Source: Bacteroidota bacterium (lineage in GTDB: Bacteria; Bacteroidota; Bacteroidia; Sphingobacteriales; Sphingobacteriaceae). From it: a stretch of 40,048 nt of DNA. Made by a program: the position numbers and the translations under genes. The notes under the pieces are model-generated. The model saw only the letters and a list, made by a program, of their open reading frames with translations, was not told where the DNA came from and did no database searches. The stretch lies in NCBI GenBank assembly GCA_013286325.1, contig JABDFZ010000005.1, positions 21,143 through 61,190 of the forward strand. Reading direction: 5' to 3'. Below are positions 17,425 to 26,883 of this stretch, one piece after another. The number at the start of each line of letters is the position of its first letter. The first letter of the stretch is position 1.

Positions 17425-19101
17425 ATGAAACGGATAATTATAGGGTGCTTTCTTCTCCTTAACTTATTGCTCTTGCATAGGGTTGTACGTGCACAGGATG
17501 TTGGACAATTAGCCAATCAAAAACCCTTTGATATTTCGGGAGTTTTTGGGGTTGGCATTGGTACTTATAATTCCAACGGTATTGAACCCGGGGAGCATAA
17601 TTTTTCTTATTTATTTAATGGCGCCCCGGTTGTATCCATTTATGGTGTAAGTTTTCCGTTCAGCATAGTAGTGAGTGATCAGCAGCGTGGTTTCAGGCAG
17701 CCATTTAATCAATATGGCATCAGTCCTACTTATAAATGGATCACGGTTCATGCTGGCTGGCAAAGTGTACAGTTTTCGCAGTTTACACTGGCTGGATATG
17801 ATATTTTAGGTGGCGGTGTTGAGCTTAATCCGGGTAAACTCAGGTTCGGGTTTATTTATGGGCGATTTAATAAGGCCATTGAAGAAACCTCAACTCAACC
17901 ATTATCTTTTCAAACCCCAGCTTATAAAAGAACGGGTTATAGTGCAAAACTTGGTTACGGCACCTCAAATAATCATGTTGATTTGGTGATGCTGAATGCC
18001 AGGGATGACGAACACTCGTTAAAAACCCCACCGTCTGATCTTGCACCTGCCGAAAACCTGGTGATAGGCTTGGTATCGAAATTTACTTTTTTAAAGCATT
18101 TTGTTTGGGATGTTGATGTAGCAGGGAGTATTTATACCCGTAATAAACTGGATGATACGATTGCCAACCTGGAACTGAACAAGTTTGATTTTATCAAAAA
18201 AATGATAACGCTGAATAGTTCTACCCAATTGCTCACAGCCGGGCAAACCAGTTTGGGGTATCAGCAAAAAAACTATACTATCGGCTTGCAATACCGGAGG
18301 GTTGACCCGGATTATAAGTCGATGGGCGCCTATTACTTCGAAACGGATGTTGCCAATTATACCATACAGGGAGCAGTAAGGCTATTAACAAATCAATTAC
18401 AGCTTACAGGCAGCCTTGGTTTTCAGAATGATAATTTAAGGCATGATAAGGCTTATACTTCACACCGTGACATCAGTTCGTTAGGCGTCTCTTTTAATAA
18501 GGCCAAATATGGTATTGATATAAGGTACTCAAATTACGGAATTACGCAGGACAGGGGGCTTAATCCCATAATAGATACTTTCCGTGTAGCGCGTACCAAC
18601 TATAACGTAAATGCTTTATTAAGATACAGCATGGGCGATAGTTTAATAACGCACAGTTTTGTATTGGTTGGCAACGTACAATCGTTGGTCGATCTGAACC
18701 ATTTTACATCAGGACAAAACGGGAGCAACAGCAAAACCGGGAACTTATCGTATCAGCTTGGATTTACAAAATCGGCATTAACACTCAGTACAAACTTTAA
18801 TTATACCGTAGCTGATATTGCCATGCTGCATACCATACTTTACGGGCCATCGCTCGGGATAAATAAACAATTGTCGCAGGGTAAAATGGGACTTAGTGCA
18901 TCTGTAAGCTACCAGTTGCAGGATAATAATCATATAAACGCAGGCAATATTTTTAACGGCACGCTAAACGGCTCGTACCGTTTTTCAAAACGCGATGGCG
19001 CAAATGTTACACTATCATACCTGAAAAGTAATTCGAAGGATGTTACGCTGCCGTCATTCAACGAAATCAGGTCATCATTCAATCTAACACATTCCTTTTA
19101 A
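17425..19101 (+). CDS. Predicted outer-membrane beta-barrel protein
   Basis: A 558-residue protein with a clear signal peptide (about 1-23, ending RVVRAQ). The remainder shows repeated alternating hydrophobic/polar strands with aromatic girdle residues (YKWITVHAGWQSVQF, TIGLQYRRVDPDY, FNLTHSF). It ends in Phe, the typical C-terminal signature for outer-membrane insertion. I do not recognise a named family. It lies 58 bp after the collagen-like lipoprotein gene and 4 bp before the giant secreted protein gene. By position it may be the outer-membrane partner (transporter, anchor or receptor) of these large surface proteins; this is inference. Confidence 0.75.
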   Translation: MKRIIIGCFLLLNLLLLHRVVRAQDVGQLANQKPFDISGVFGVGIGTYNSNGIEPGEHNFSYLFNGAPVVSIYGVSFPFSIVVSDQQRGFRQPFNQYGISPTYKWITVHAGWQSVQFSQFTLAGYDILGGGVELNPGKLRFGFIYGRFNKAIEETSTQPLSFQTPAYKRTGYSAKLGYGTSNNHVDLVMLNARDDEHSLKTPPSDLAPAENLVIGLVSKFTFLKHFVWDVDVAGSIYTRNKLDDTIANLELNKFDFIKKMITLNSSTQLLTAGQTSLGYQQKNYTIGLQYRRVDPDYKSMGAYYFETDVANYTIQGAVRLLTNQLQLTGSLGFQNDNLRHDKAYTSHRDISSLGVSFNKAKYGIDIRYSNYGITQDRGLNPIIDTFRVARTNYNVNALLRYSMGDSLITHSFVLVGNVQSLVDLNHFTSGQNGSNSKTGNLSYQLGFTKSALTLSTNFNYTVADIAMLHTILYGPSLGINKQLSQGKMGLSASVSYQLQDNNHINAGNIFNGTLNGSYRFSKRDGANVTLSYLKSNSKDVTLPSFNEIRSSFNLTHSF

Positions 19102-19105
19102 GGCC

Positions 19106-22100
19106 ATGCTATATAACCAGGATATTATGAAAAGGCAAATGGAACAGGGTAAAAAATTAAAAATGGGGGTTGCAATTTTGCTGATAACCATTGTAATAAC
19201 GCTGGCTAATTTAGGGGCGATGGCGCAAAGCGTAAATATTACTGTTAATATCATTCCGCCATATTCTCCTTACTATTCAGATTATTCAGGCAAAAACGCT
19301 AATAAAGTGTTCTTGATCCTTCAAAATCTGACCAATGCCCAACTTAAAATAAAACTTGCCGGAAACCTGGACGGTAATAACGGGATCCATATTTCTACCT
19401 ATTCCAACTATGTGCCATTGCAACCTATTGTATTAAATGCACACGAAACCAGGCAATTAAGCGGTACTGCTTTGAAGGATATATTCGACCTCAATGCATT
19501 AAGCGTCAGTGGGGTCGATAAGGGTAAACTGGCGCTTACTTCACAATTGCCTGAAGGTAATTATAGTTTCTGTATCCAGGCGCTGGATTATGGCACCAGG
19601 CGTTTACTGTCAGCAACTGCCCCATTAGGTTGTACAAGCATTGATATTGTATATCCTGAGGCTCCTGTTTTGATCAATCCGCAGCCATTCGCCCAGGTAC
19701 CGGTAATTACGCCTCAGATGATAACTTTTAACTGGTTAAACCCAGGCATTGTACCATTGGGCACACAGTACAAAATTGAAATGGCTGAAATGCCTGATGT
19801 TCCTGCCGATCCGAATCAAATATTAAACGCAACATCGCTACCCATGCTTTCACAAACGGTTACTGGCTTTAGCTACTTGTATAACATTGCCAACCTGGGT
19901 TTAACCCCCGGAAAAAAATATGCATGGCGGGTTACCTCTTTTGATCCATCGGGAAGAGTACTGTTTCATAATAAAGGCGTAAGTGCAGCAGCAATATTTG
20001 TATATGGGCAGAGTAACCAAAGCCCGTTGTTTGCAACTAACACACCAAGCCAAGATAATCCGTTAAGTATAATTACTCCTGATTGCAGCACAGGAACAGG
20101 TAAAGTTATTATAGGCCCGCACAGCAACCTTAGCTTAAATTGGTTATGGAAGGAACAGATTGACAGTATGACCATGTTTGGCTTGCTGGATACCAATATT
20201 TTAAAACATTATACCAGACACAGAACCGCAGCTGGTAGTGAACCTATTGCTGCTTATAAAATAGAGATAGTAAGAGTAGGGAATAAAAAGAATAACCTGC
20301 GAGGATCGGGAGTAAGTTCATATTCCTTACAGGTGAAAGCTCCTTTGCAAAATGTTTCATTAAGTGAGGCTGATGTGATAAAGGCTGGCCTTGCGCCCGG
20401 GCAAAGTTATAAGCTTGTAGTGGCAGCAGTTAATAACTTTGGTAAAATAATCAGCAAGACCGAATCATGCACCTGGCTGCTTGAAAATGAAAAAAACTCG
20501 CAGATACCAAAACTGAATATCAGCGGCCATTTGATGTATTCGTTTGATAAATCGCTTCTTCATAATGCAAATAATGCCAATATCTCCCTTCAAATTGTTA
20601 ATGAGCCCAAACCAAAAATACTGGGCATAAAATCGGGGAATAAAACTTATCCAATGGTGCAGTTTGACCCAACAAAAGATATTGCTTCGGTCACTACGGA
20701 TAGCCATGGAAATTTTACAGCGCAAATAAATCAGGCGCCCACAGATACCGGAAAAAAATATATTTTACTGCGTATTAACAGCGCTTATTATCAATTGCCT
20801 GCTGACAATATCAACGTAACTATACCCAAGTTAACAGCGGCCAACAATGGTGCGGCTTCGGGGTTAAGTTATACGCAGGATACCTTAAGACTGGGCGATA
20901 TAAAAACACAGGTGTATAATTATACGCTTACAGTTACCATGCAAAAAGGCTTTAGCGGCGGTATAACCAAACAGCAATGGAAAGATGATTTCAACCTCGA
21001 CCCAAATTCATACAACGGAAGTAGCCTGGTTGATACCGTTTCGATAGATTCGAAATCGGTTGTCGAAGCAGGTTTACCTGTAAGCCTTTATAGAAAAGTG
21101 AAGGCAGCCGATATACCTTTTTATGAGGGTGATATAACGGAAAACTCAACAGTAGCACAAGGGAAATCTTTAAAAGGAGCGGAGACACCATCGCACGGAT
21201 CTACTTATATTAAAGTAGCCGACGGGGTTACAGGCGTTATTACGGATGCCAATAAACAGCCGCAAACGGTTGTGGTATTTAATAACCTGGTTTGCAATTT
21301 CGGTATCGATGATGAATATTTTATAAAAGCTACCTTATCTGCAACAGATACTTTAGGGAGCAGCACAAGCGATGTAGCAGCACCTGAACAACAGTTTTCT
21401 TATTCGCCAGCTAATTTTAACTGGCAAACCACACACTATAATGCATCGGTAGTATACAGGCTTATTTCAAAAAAGCCGCCAACCTCGCATGTTAAAGGCA
21501 AGTTATTGTACCAATGGCCAAGCGCTCCGGGTGTATTGCATCCTTACGCAAACCGGCATATTACTGTAAAAATGCATGCCACACTTAATGCCGATGATTA
21601 TAGCAATGTTGGTTTTCCGACAACCAATTGCCAGTTCTATCCGGAAGCTCTTTATGAAGTAGTTAAGCTTCCTGATGGTAGTACCTATAACCGCTCCTTA
21701 CCTAATTATAAGGATGGGACAATAGTTGCAACCGGGACTACCGACGCTAATGGAAATTTCGATATTGAAATTTTAGCGCTCACAGAAATGGGGCAGATTA
21801 ATATAGTCGGGAAAAAACTGAGCAATACACCACAAGGCCCCACCTGTAGTGAGAAGCAAGCTACTTTTCAGAGGGGTAACTCGCAAATGATTAAAGACAA
21901 AGCTAAAACCGGAGATGCAGGCATAGTTACGGGTAACCTTGAACAGGAGTTTGAAAATTCTTTTGGCGACCCAAATCAGAAGATGGAAGGAAACGGTGAA
22001 AACGGCAGTTATGGAGACGGAATATTTTTCGGCAGTGGCGGCGGATCGATGGGCTTTAGCAGTAAAAATGGTAAACAGGGAGGTGATTTTGGAATTAATT

Positions 22101-25100
22101 TTCTAACAGGGAATGGTTCATCTCAATTTTCTGTTCAAAATGCAAACGGCGGATTAACTTACCAGGTAGCTAATAATGATACCTATGTAAATACATTACT
22201 AAACAGCCTTTTCGGGGCTAATTTGGGACCTGGCCCTGGTGGTTTAAATAATGCAGGCGACCAATTGAAAAATGCCGCACAGGATCAGAGCAAAGGTTTA
22301 GGCCCGAATGCAGATGATGATCAAGTTGTTGAAGACCAGAATACCGGAGTGATGGGCAGATATTTCTCGCTCGAAGGATTGCCTACCCTGGTAAAAACAA
22401 ACAATAGCCAGGCAAATACTCCCGATAATTTTGTGGTACAGCCTTTTCAAACTGTCGATCTCGGCACGCTGCTCACTAATGTTGACGAGATTAAGGGCTC
22501 GATTAATGTTTATGTGCTAAATGGGGATTATTCAGCACTGAATGGTGCAAAAGTGGTGGTTTTCAGAACTGTTGCAGCTAAAGCTGCCGATCCAAAATTT
22601 GATGGTGAGGGGTCTGTAAATCATCCAATCAAACCATTGCTTAGTCCGAATTTTGGCAGCAGCGCCACCTACACCAAAAGTGTAGCGAAACAAGGCAGTG
22701 ACTATGGAATGATTGTTAAAGAAGGTTATCAGCAAGAAAGCTATCAGTATACTGATCCGGTAGAGTGGGTGATTGATGTGCCATTATCAATAAGCAAGGG
22801 CTCAAGACCTGACCAGGGTGTTATTGATCTGAGCAATTTACGCCTTGCATCCAATGGGGCATATTCATTACAAATTACACCAAATGCAGAAAATTCCGGA
22901 GGCTCATTTCAACCACTCATGGTATCGTTACCTATAGAAAACAGTATAGATTATTCGTATGATGGCTATATGCCGGACGAGGCATTTATCAGCAACAACA
23001 TATACGGCACACAGGTTATAGGAACGCAAAACAAAACCTCGCAATTACCATATCAGGATGATAACGGTATTTATGTAAGCGTGGCGCCAAGCCGCATAGC
23101 AGGCAGGGTAATGGATAAGTCGAGCAGCAGGGGGCTTAAAAACGCACAGGTTACCCTGGAGATTTATACCGGAACTAGCAGCACAACCCCATCACAGACC
23201 AAAACAATGAGCACTGTTGATACCAGCGGGTATTTTGAGGTTAATCAAAACCAGTTCCCGGGTTTTAATTGGAAGGATAATGATCATGTGCGCATTACCG
23301 CATCCGCCTATGGTTACCAGAATTCCGCTCCTCCTCCAATAAAAGGAACTATAAATTTAAATAGTCTGCCCATATTAACGGCTAATGGCAGTAAGGTTTA
23401 CCAGGAAATATTGCTAAACCCTGCGGCCACCATAACAGGTACTATTGTTAACGAAAGCAGCCAGGTAGTAGACTCGTATATTATGCGGGACGACTCTACG
23501 CTTTATAGCAACAACGACCTTAAAAAAGGGATTCCGGTTACATCAAATACAGCACATGTTATTAAAATCTTTCCTAAAGATGTTGGTTATTTTGATACAA
23601 CCTTAAACGTAACTACAGGCGTAGGGACAACTGCTTTGAACCAGGTTATGCTTTACCGCCGCAAACACCGTATGGAGTTTCATATTGCAAGTAATGGGAT
23701 CGCCGCTTTTCAACTCAATACTTTAAAAGTTATTATAAATAATGAGGCAGCAAAAAGTGCATGGGTTGGAGCAGACGGAGTAGCCAAAATTGATTTTGAA
23801 AACATTTCGGTAAATAATTATACCGTTCAGGTGGCAGATGTTACCAATGGCGGATATGTACCTAAAATATTCAACTTAAAAAATGAGGAAAGCCGACAGC
23901 CAATCATCTATAATGTTATCATAGAAAAAGGTGCGACAGTTACAGGGATAGTAACTATGGATAACAAGCCAGTAGGTAATGCTAAGGTTTACATTGACTT
24001 TAGTACAGGCACAGCATCGGCATACCAAAACCGGGATAAAAATAGCGACCCTGTACCACTGTTTGAAACGCGTAGCAAAGCAAATGGCAGTTATACGCTC
24101 ACTGGTATTCCGGTAAGTGATGGTAACAGCGTAAAGATACATGCTACGCTCGATACAGCATTTACAGTTAATGGTGCAGAAGGTACTATTGCGATACAGA
24201 ATAAAAAAGGAACAGGTGATTTAGTACTTACCCGCTTTGATGGCCCCAATATAACCAGTGTATGGGGTTACCCGCTTTCGGTGGAGAAAATGGAAAGGGT
24301 TGATAACTTTACTGTTAAGGTAACAGGGATTATTGATCTTGGGAAAAATAACTCATCGTTTACCTGGTTAAACCCCGATAATAAGATCAGGATAAATAAA
24401 GTGGTTTTTACAGGCAGCCAGCAATACAATGCTTATAAAGCCGAGCCTAAAATTGCTATAGTACCATTGGATGGTGTAACATCCATCAAAATGAAATTTT
24501 TGGATAAATACAATGTAGTTCTGCAAGGTGGGCAATCCTCTGATGATGTAGAGCCGCTGGCATTGGAGAAAGATGGAAGTGGGGGTGCAGTATTTGCAAG
24601 GGTAAGCATTACCGACAACTCTTTTAACTTTCCGTCGTCATACCTCAGTTTTGACAAGACCGGGCCGTTTTATCTTTCAGAACTACAACCTGGGTCCAAT
24701 GGACAACACGCTACAATGATAAAAGCATTGTACAATACAGGCTCCTCAAATAATGCAACTCAACAAACAAGATCTGGCGGAAATCAGTCGGCAATAGCTG
24801 GGGCTAAAGCTAATACACCATTATACAATTTATCCGATGCGGCAGGCAATGCTTTGCAATTCAGCTTTATTGGCTTTAATACTGTAGCAAATCCCATATC
24901 TTCATTTGTTGACGTTTCGGGTAAGTTCCATTTGGATGCGACCTTAAGTGGAAAAGTACCAAACAGCACCCCGGGCGATATAGACATCCACATAAAAGAT
25001 TTGGTGCTTGATGGCGATTCCATTCGTACCAGTAAAGGTGTTGATGCTATTACGGTTAACCTGCAAACCTGGAAACTATTGGTAAACAACTGGGTGGTCG

Positions 25101-26878
25101 ATCCTAAACTTGGAGGCATTTACTCTACAAATAGCGTTATTAAAACAGGTGTTTTAGATATCCCGGTAAAAACATTCAACCTTCGCAGCGATTTGTTTGT
25201 GGTTAAGGATTTTGATTTAAGTAATGTATCGTTAGGCGGGGGGCTGGTAAATTTAACCGGGATTGATAACACGAATGCCCACCTGGTTTTTGATGAAGCC
25301 TGTGGCAGCGATCATGGTAAACATTGGCGCTTTTCGTCGAGCGCAGTACCAGGTGGCGCCGCAGCGCACATTCCGTTACCTGCTGTTGGTGGCATAACCC
25401 CTGCAAAAACACTCGATGTTGATTATTTTCAATTGGTAAGCTTTAATAACGAGAATATCATCAGCCTTTCGGGGGCATCGGATGGGATGAAGTTATATAA
25501 TAACAACAGGTTCACCTTTTACCCTTCATCAATAACAAGTGATATCAACTCATTTACGCTTGGCGGGCAGGCAGCTTTTGATGTACCCCGACTTACCAAT
25601 ACAGCCTTCAATCTTACTTACACCAAAAGCAATGGGAACTTTACAGTTACGCCGGGCGCATTTAAGTTGAATTTTGAGGGAAAAGGATATGTTCAATACT
25701 CAAACGATCAAACCAAGAGTATAACTTATGATAATAACACCAGTTTTATAAGCGGCTCGGTTGTTGAACCGAATAAAATTAATTCAATCCCATGTGTTCT
25801 TTCATTCGGTAATAATGATCCCGGGACTATTACATTAAATCAGGGGTATAACATTAACCTCGATGGCCCCGGAGAAGCTACACCGCAAAACTTAACCATA
25901 ACGGTTGATAATAAGCTGCCCAATTATGCTAACGGAATGCATGTTGAAGCAGCAACCAACGATTGGAGTACACTCAAATTCGCCGGGTTAATGAACGATC
26001 CAAAATCGGGCACTATGGTTGTGCAAAAGCCAACCTATAATTTTGAAGTATTGGGCGATGTAACTGCAAGTTCATCAGGTGTATCTATGGATCAGGTGAA
26101 TACACCTCTTGGAGATGTGGCAATGACCTACGATTTCCCAAGCAAAACACTACATGGTAGCCTCCACATGAACCAGGTTGATTTTGGCGGTAAAAAATTC
26201 TCCGGCGATGTGCAACTAACGTTTAGCCCGCATGGCATGCTATTACTTGGGGCAGGCTCTTTAAACACCGGTACTTTATTGGTAGATGGCTTTGGCACAT
26301 TTAATATCGGTCTGCTTTTTGGCAACACAAGTTTAACACAGGACAATATAAACACCGTTACCCAATACAGTATTGCAGGCCAAACCAAATGCTGGCTGAG
26401 CGATAACAGCCAAAACTTTAAAGGCTTTTTTTTAGATGGGGGTTATGATATAATAAGCGAGCACGATGGCTTTGATATTGGCATTGCTTCGGTATATTTT
26501 AACGCTACTTTGGGCGTGGAAGCATCGATAGGGGCAAACTTTAATACCAAAAATTTTATGGCCCTGGTTGGAGCACATGGTGATGTTGATGCCGGGCTTA
26601 GCGCCATAACAGGTACTTCAATATCAGGAGGGGTAAAGGCACACTTAACGGCAGAGGCCACTTACAGTAAACAAGGCTTTGGAATAAACGGCGACGCCGG
26701 GGTTATGGTAAACTTCCAGGTGTGCCAGTATATACCGGTTTATGGCACAAAGTGCCTTAGTGCCAGTAAGGGGGCCAGTGTTAAGTTTGGAACCGGCGGC
26801 GGCAAAAAAACATACTTTACTTTTAGTTTAGGTAAGGACGATGGTACAGTACAGTGTTCAAATAATGTGAATAAGTAA
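19106..26878 (+). CDS. Giant 2590-residue secreted multidomain protein
   Basis: The largest gene in the window. A signal peptide covers about residues 20-41 (VAILLITIVITLANLGAMAQ). The stop of the barrel gene lies 4 bp upstream of this start; ATG at 19127 is an alternative. The N-terminal beta domain (about 42-185, VNIIPPYSPYYSDYSG) resembles, from memory, a Bacteroidota domain called TANFOR. A fibronectin-III-like segment follows (about 186-300). Several carboxypeptidase-regulatory-like folds carry G(x)VxDxxxxxGLKNAQVTL-type patterns, including ones near 1330, 1450 and 1600. A Gly/Asn-rich linker lies near 955-1015. The last about 350 residues are beta-rich with paired Cys (CQYIPVYGTKC). I see no type A or type B T9SS sorting domain at the end, so the route out of the cell is unclear. 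No catalytic motif is visible. A structural surface or adhesin role with the neighbouring genes is inferred. Confidence 0.85.
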   Translation: MLYNQDIMKRQMEQGKKLKMGVAILLITIVITLANLGAMAQSVNITVNIIPPYSPYYSDYSGKNANKVFLILQNLTNAQLKIKLAGNLDGNNGIHISTYSNYVPLQPIVLNAHETRQLSGTALKDIFDLNALSVSGVDKGKLALTSQLPEGNYSFCIQALDYGTRRLLSATAPLGCTSIDIVYPEAPVLINPQPFAQVPVITPQMITFNWLNPGIVPLGTQYKIEMAEMPDVPADPNQILNATSLPMLSQTVTGFSYLYNIANLGLTPGKKYAWRVTSFDPSGRVLFHNKGVSAAAIFVYGQSNQSPLFATNTPSQDNPLSIITPDCSTGTGKVIIGPHSNLSLNWLWKEQIDSMTMFGLLDTNILKHYTRHRTAAGSEPIAAYKIEIVRVGNKKNNLRGSGVSSYSLQVKAPLQNVSLSEADVIKAGLAPGQSYKLVVAAVNNFGKIISKTESCTWLLENEKNSQIPKLNISGHLMYSFDKSLLHNANNANISLQIVNEPKPKILGIKSGNKTYPMVQFDPTKDIASVTTDSHGNFTAQINQAPTDTGKKYILLRINSAYYQLPADNINVTIPKLTAANNGAASGLSYTQDTLRLGDIKTQVYNYTLTVTMQKGFSGGITKQQWKDDFNLDPNSYNGSSLVDTVSIDSKSVVEAGLPVSLYRKVKAADIPFYEGDITENSTVAQGKSLKGAETPSHGSTYIKVADGVTGVITDANKQPQTVVVFNNLVCNFGIDDEYFIKATLSATDTLGSSTSDVAAPEQQFSYSPANFNWQTTHYNASVVYRLISKKPPTSHVKGKLLYQWPSAPGVLHPYANRHITVKMHATLNADDYSNVGFPTTNCQFYPEALYEVVKLPDGSTYNRSLPNYKDGTIVATGTTDANGNFDIEILALTEMGQINIVGKKLSNTPQGPTCSEKQATFQRGNSQMIKDKAKTGDAGIVTGNLEQEFENSFGDPNQKMEGNGENGSYGDGIFFGSGGGSMGFSSKNGKQGGDFGINFLTGNGSSQFSVQNANGGLTYQVANNDTYVNTLLNSLFGANLGPGPGGLNNAGDQLKNAAQDQSKGLGPNADDDQVVEDQNTGVMGRYFSLEGLPTLVKTNNSQANTPDNFVVQPFQTVDLGTLLTNVDEIKGSINVYVLNGDYSALNGAKVVVFRTVAAKAADPKFDGEGSVNHPIKPLLSPNFGSSATYTKSVAKQGSDYGMIVKEGYQQESYQYTDPVEWVIDVPLSISKGSRPDQGVIDLSNLRLASNGAYSLQITPNAENSGGSFQPLMVSLPIENSIDYSYDGYMPDEAFISNNIYGTQVIGTQNKTSQLPYQDDNGIYVSVAPSRIAGRVMDKSSSRGLKNAQVTLEIYTGTSSTTPSQTKTMSTVDTSGYFEVNQNQFPGFNWKDNDHVRITASAYGYQNSAPPPIKGTINLNSLPILTANGSKVYQEILLNPAATITGTIVNESSQVVDSYIMRDDSTLYSNNDLKKGIPVTSNTAHVIKIFPKDVGYFDTTLNVTTGVGTTALNQVMLYRRKHRMEFHIASNGIAAFQLNTLKVIINNEAAKSAWVGADGVAKIDFENISVNNYTVQVADVTNGGYVPKIFNLKNEESRQPIIYNVIIEKGATVTGIVTMDNKPVGNAKVYIDFSTGTASAYQNRDKNSDPVPLFETRSKANGSYTLTGIPVSDGNSVKIHATLDTAFTVNGAEGTIAIQNKKGTGDLVLTRFDGPNITSVWGYPLSVEKMERVDNFTVKVTGIIDLGKNNSSFTWLNPDNKIRINKVVFTGSQQYNAYKAEPKIAIVPLDGVTSIKMKFLDKYNVVLQGGQSSDDVEPLALEKDGSGGAVFARVSITDNSFNFPSSYLSFDKTGPFYLSELQPGSNGQHATMIKALYNTGSSNNATQQTRSGGNQSAIAGAKANTPLYNLSDAAGNALQFSFIGFNTVANPISSFVDVSGKFHLDATLSGKVPNSTPGDIDIHIKDLVLDGDSIRTSKGVDAITVNLQTWKLLVNNWVVDPKLGGIYSTNSVIKTGVLDIPVKTFNLRSDLFVVKDFDLSNVSLGGGLVNLTGIDNTNAHLVFDEACGSDHGKHWRFSSSAVPGGAAAHIPLPAVGGITPAKTLDVDYFQLVSFNNENIISLSGASDGMKLYNNNRFTFYPSSITSDINSFTLGGQAAFDVPRLTNTAFNLTYTKSNGNFTVTPGAFKLNFEGKGYVQYSNDQTKSITYDNNTSFISGSVVEPNKINSIPCVLSFGNNDPGTITLNQGYNINLDGPGEATPQNLTITVDNKLPNYANGMHVEAATNDWSTLKFAGLMNDPKSGTMVVQKPTYNFEVLGDVTASSSGVSMDQVNTPLGDVAMTYDFPSKTLHGSLHMNQVDFGGKKFSGDVQLTFSPHGMLLLGAGSLNTGTLLVDGFGTFNIGLLFGNTSLTQDNINTVTQYSIAGQTKCWLSDNSQNFKGFFLDGGYDIISEHDGFDIGIASVYFNATLGVEASIGANFNTKNFMALVGAHGDVDAGLSAITGTSISGGVKAHLTAEATYSKQGFGINGDAGVMVNFQVCQYIPVYGTKCLSASKGASVKFGTGGGKKTYFTFSLGKDDGTVQCSNNVNK

Positions 26879-26883
26879 TAGTT

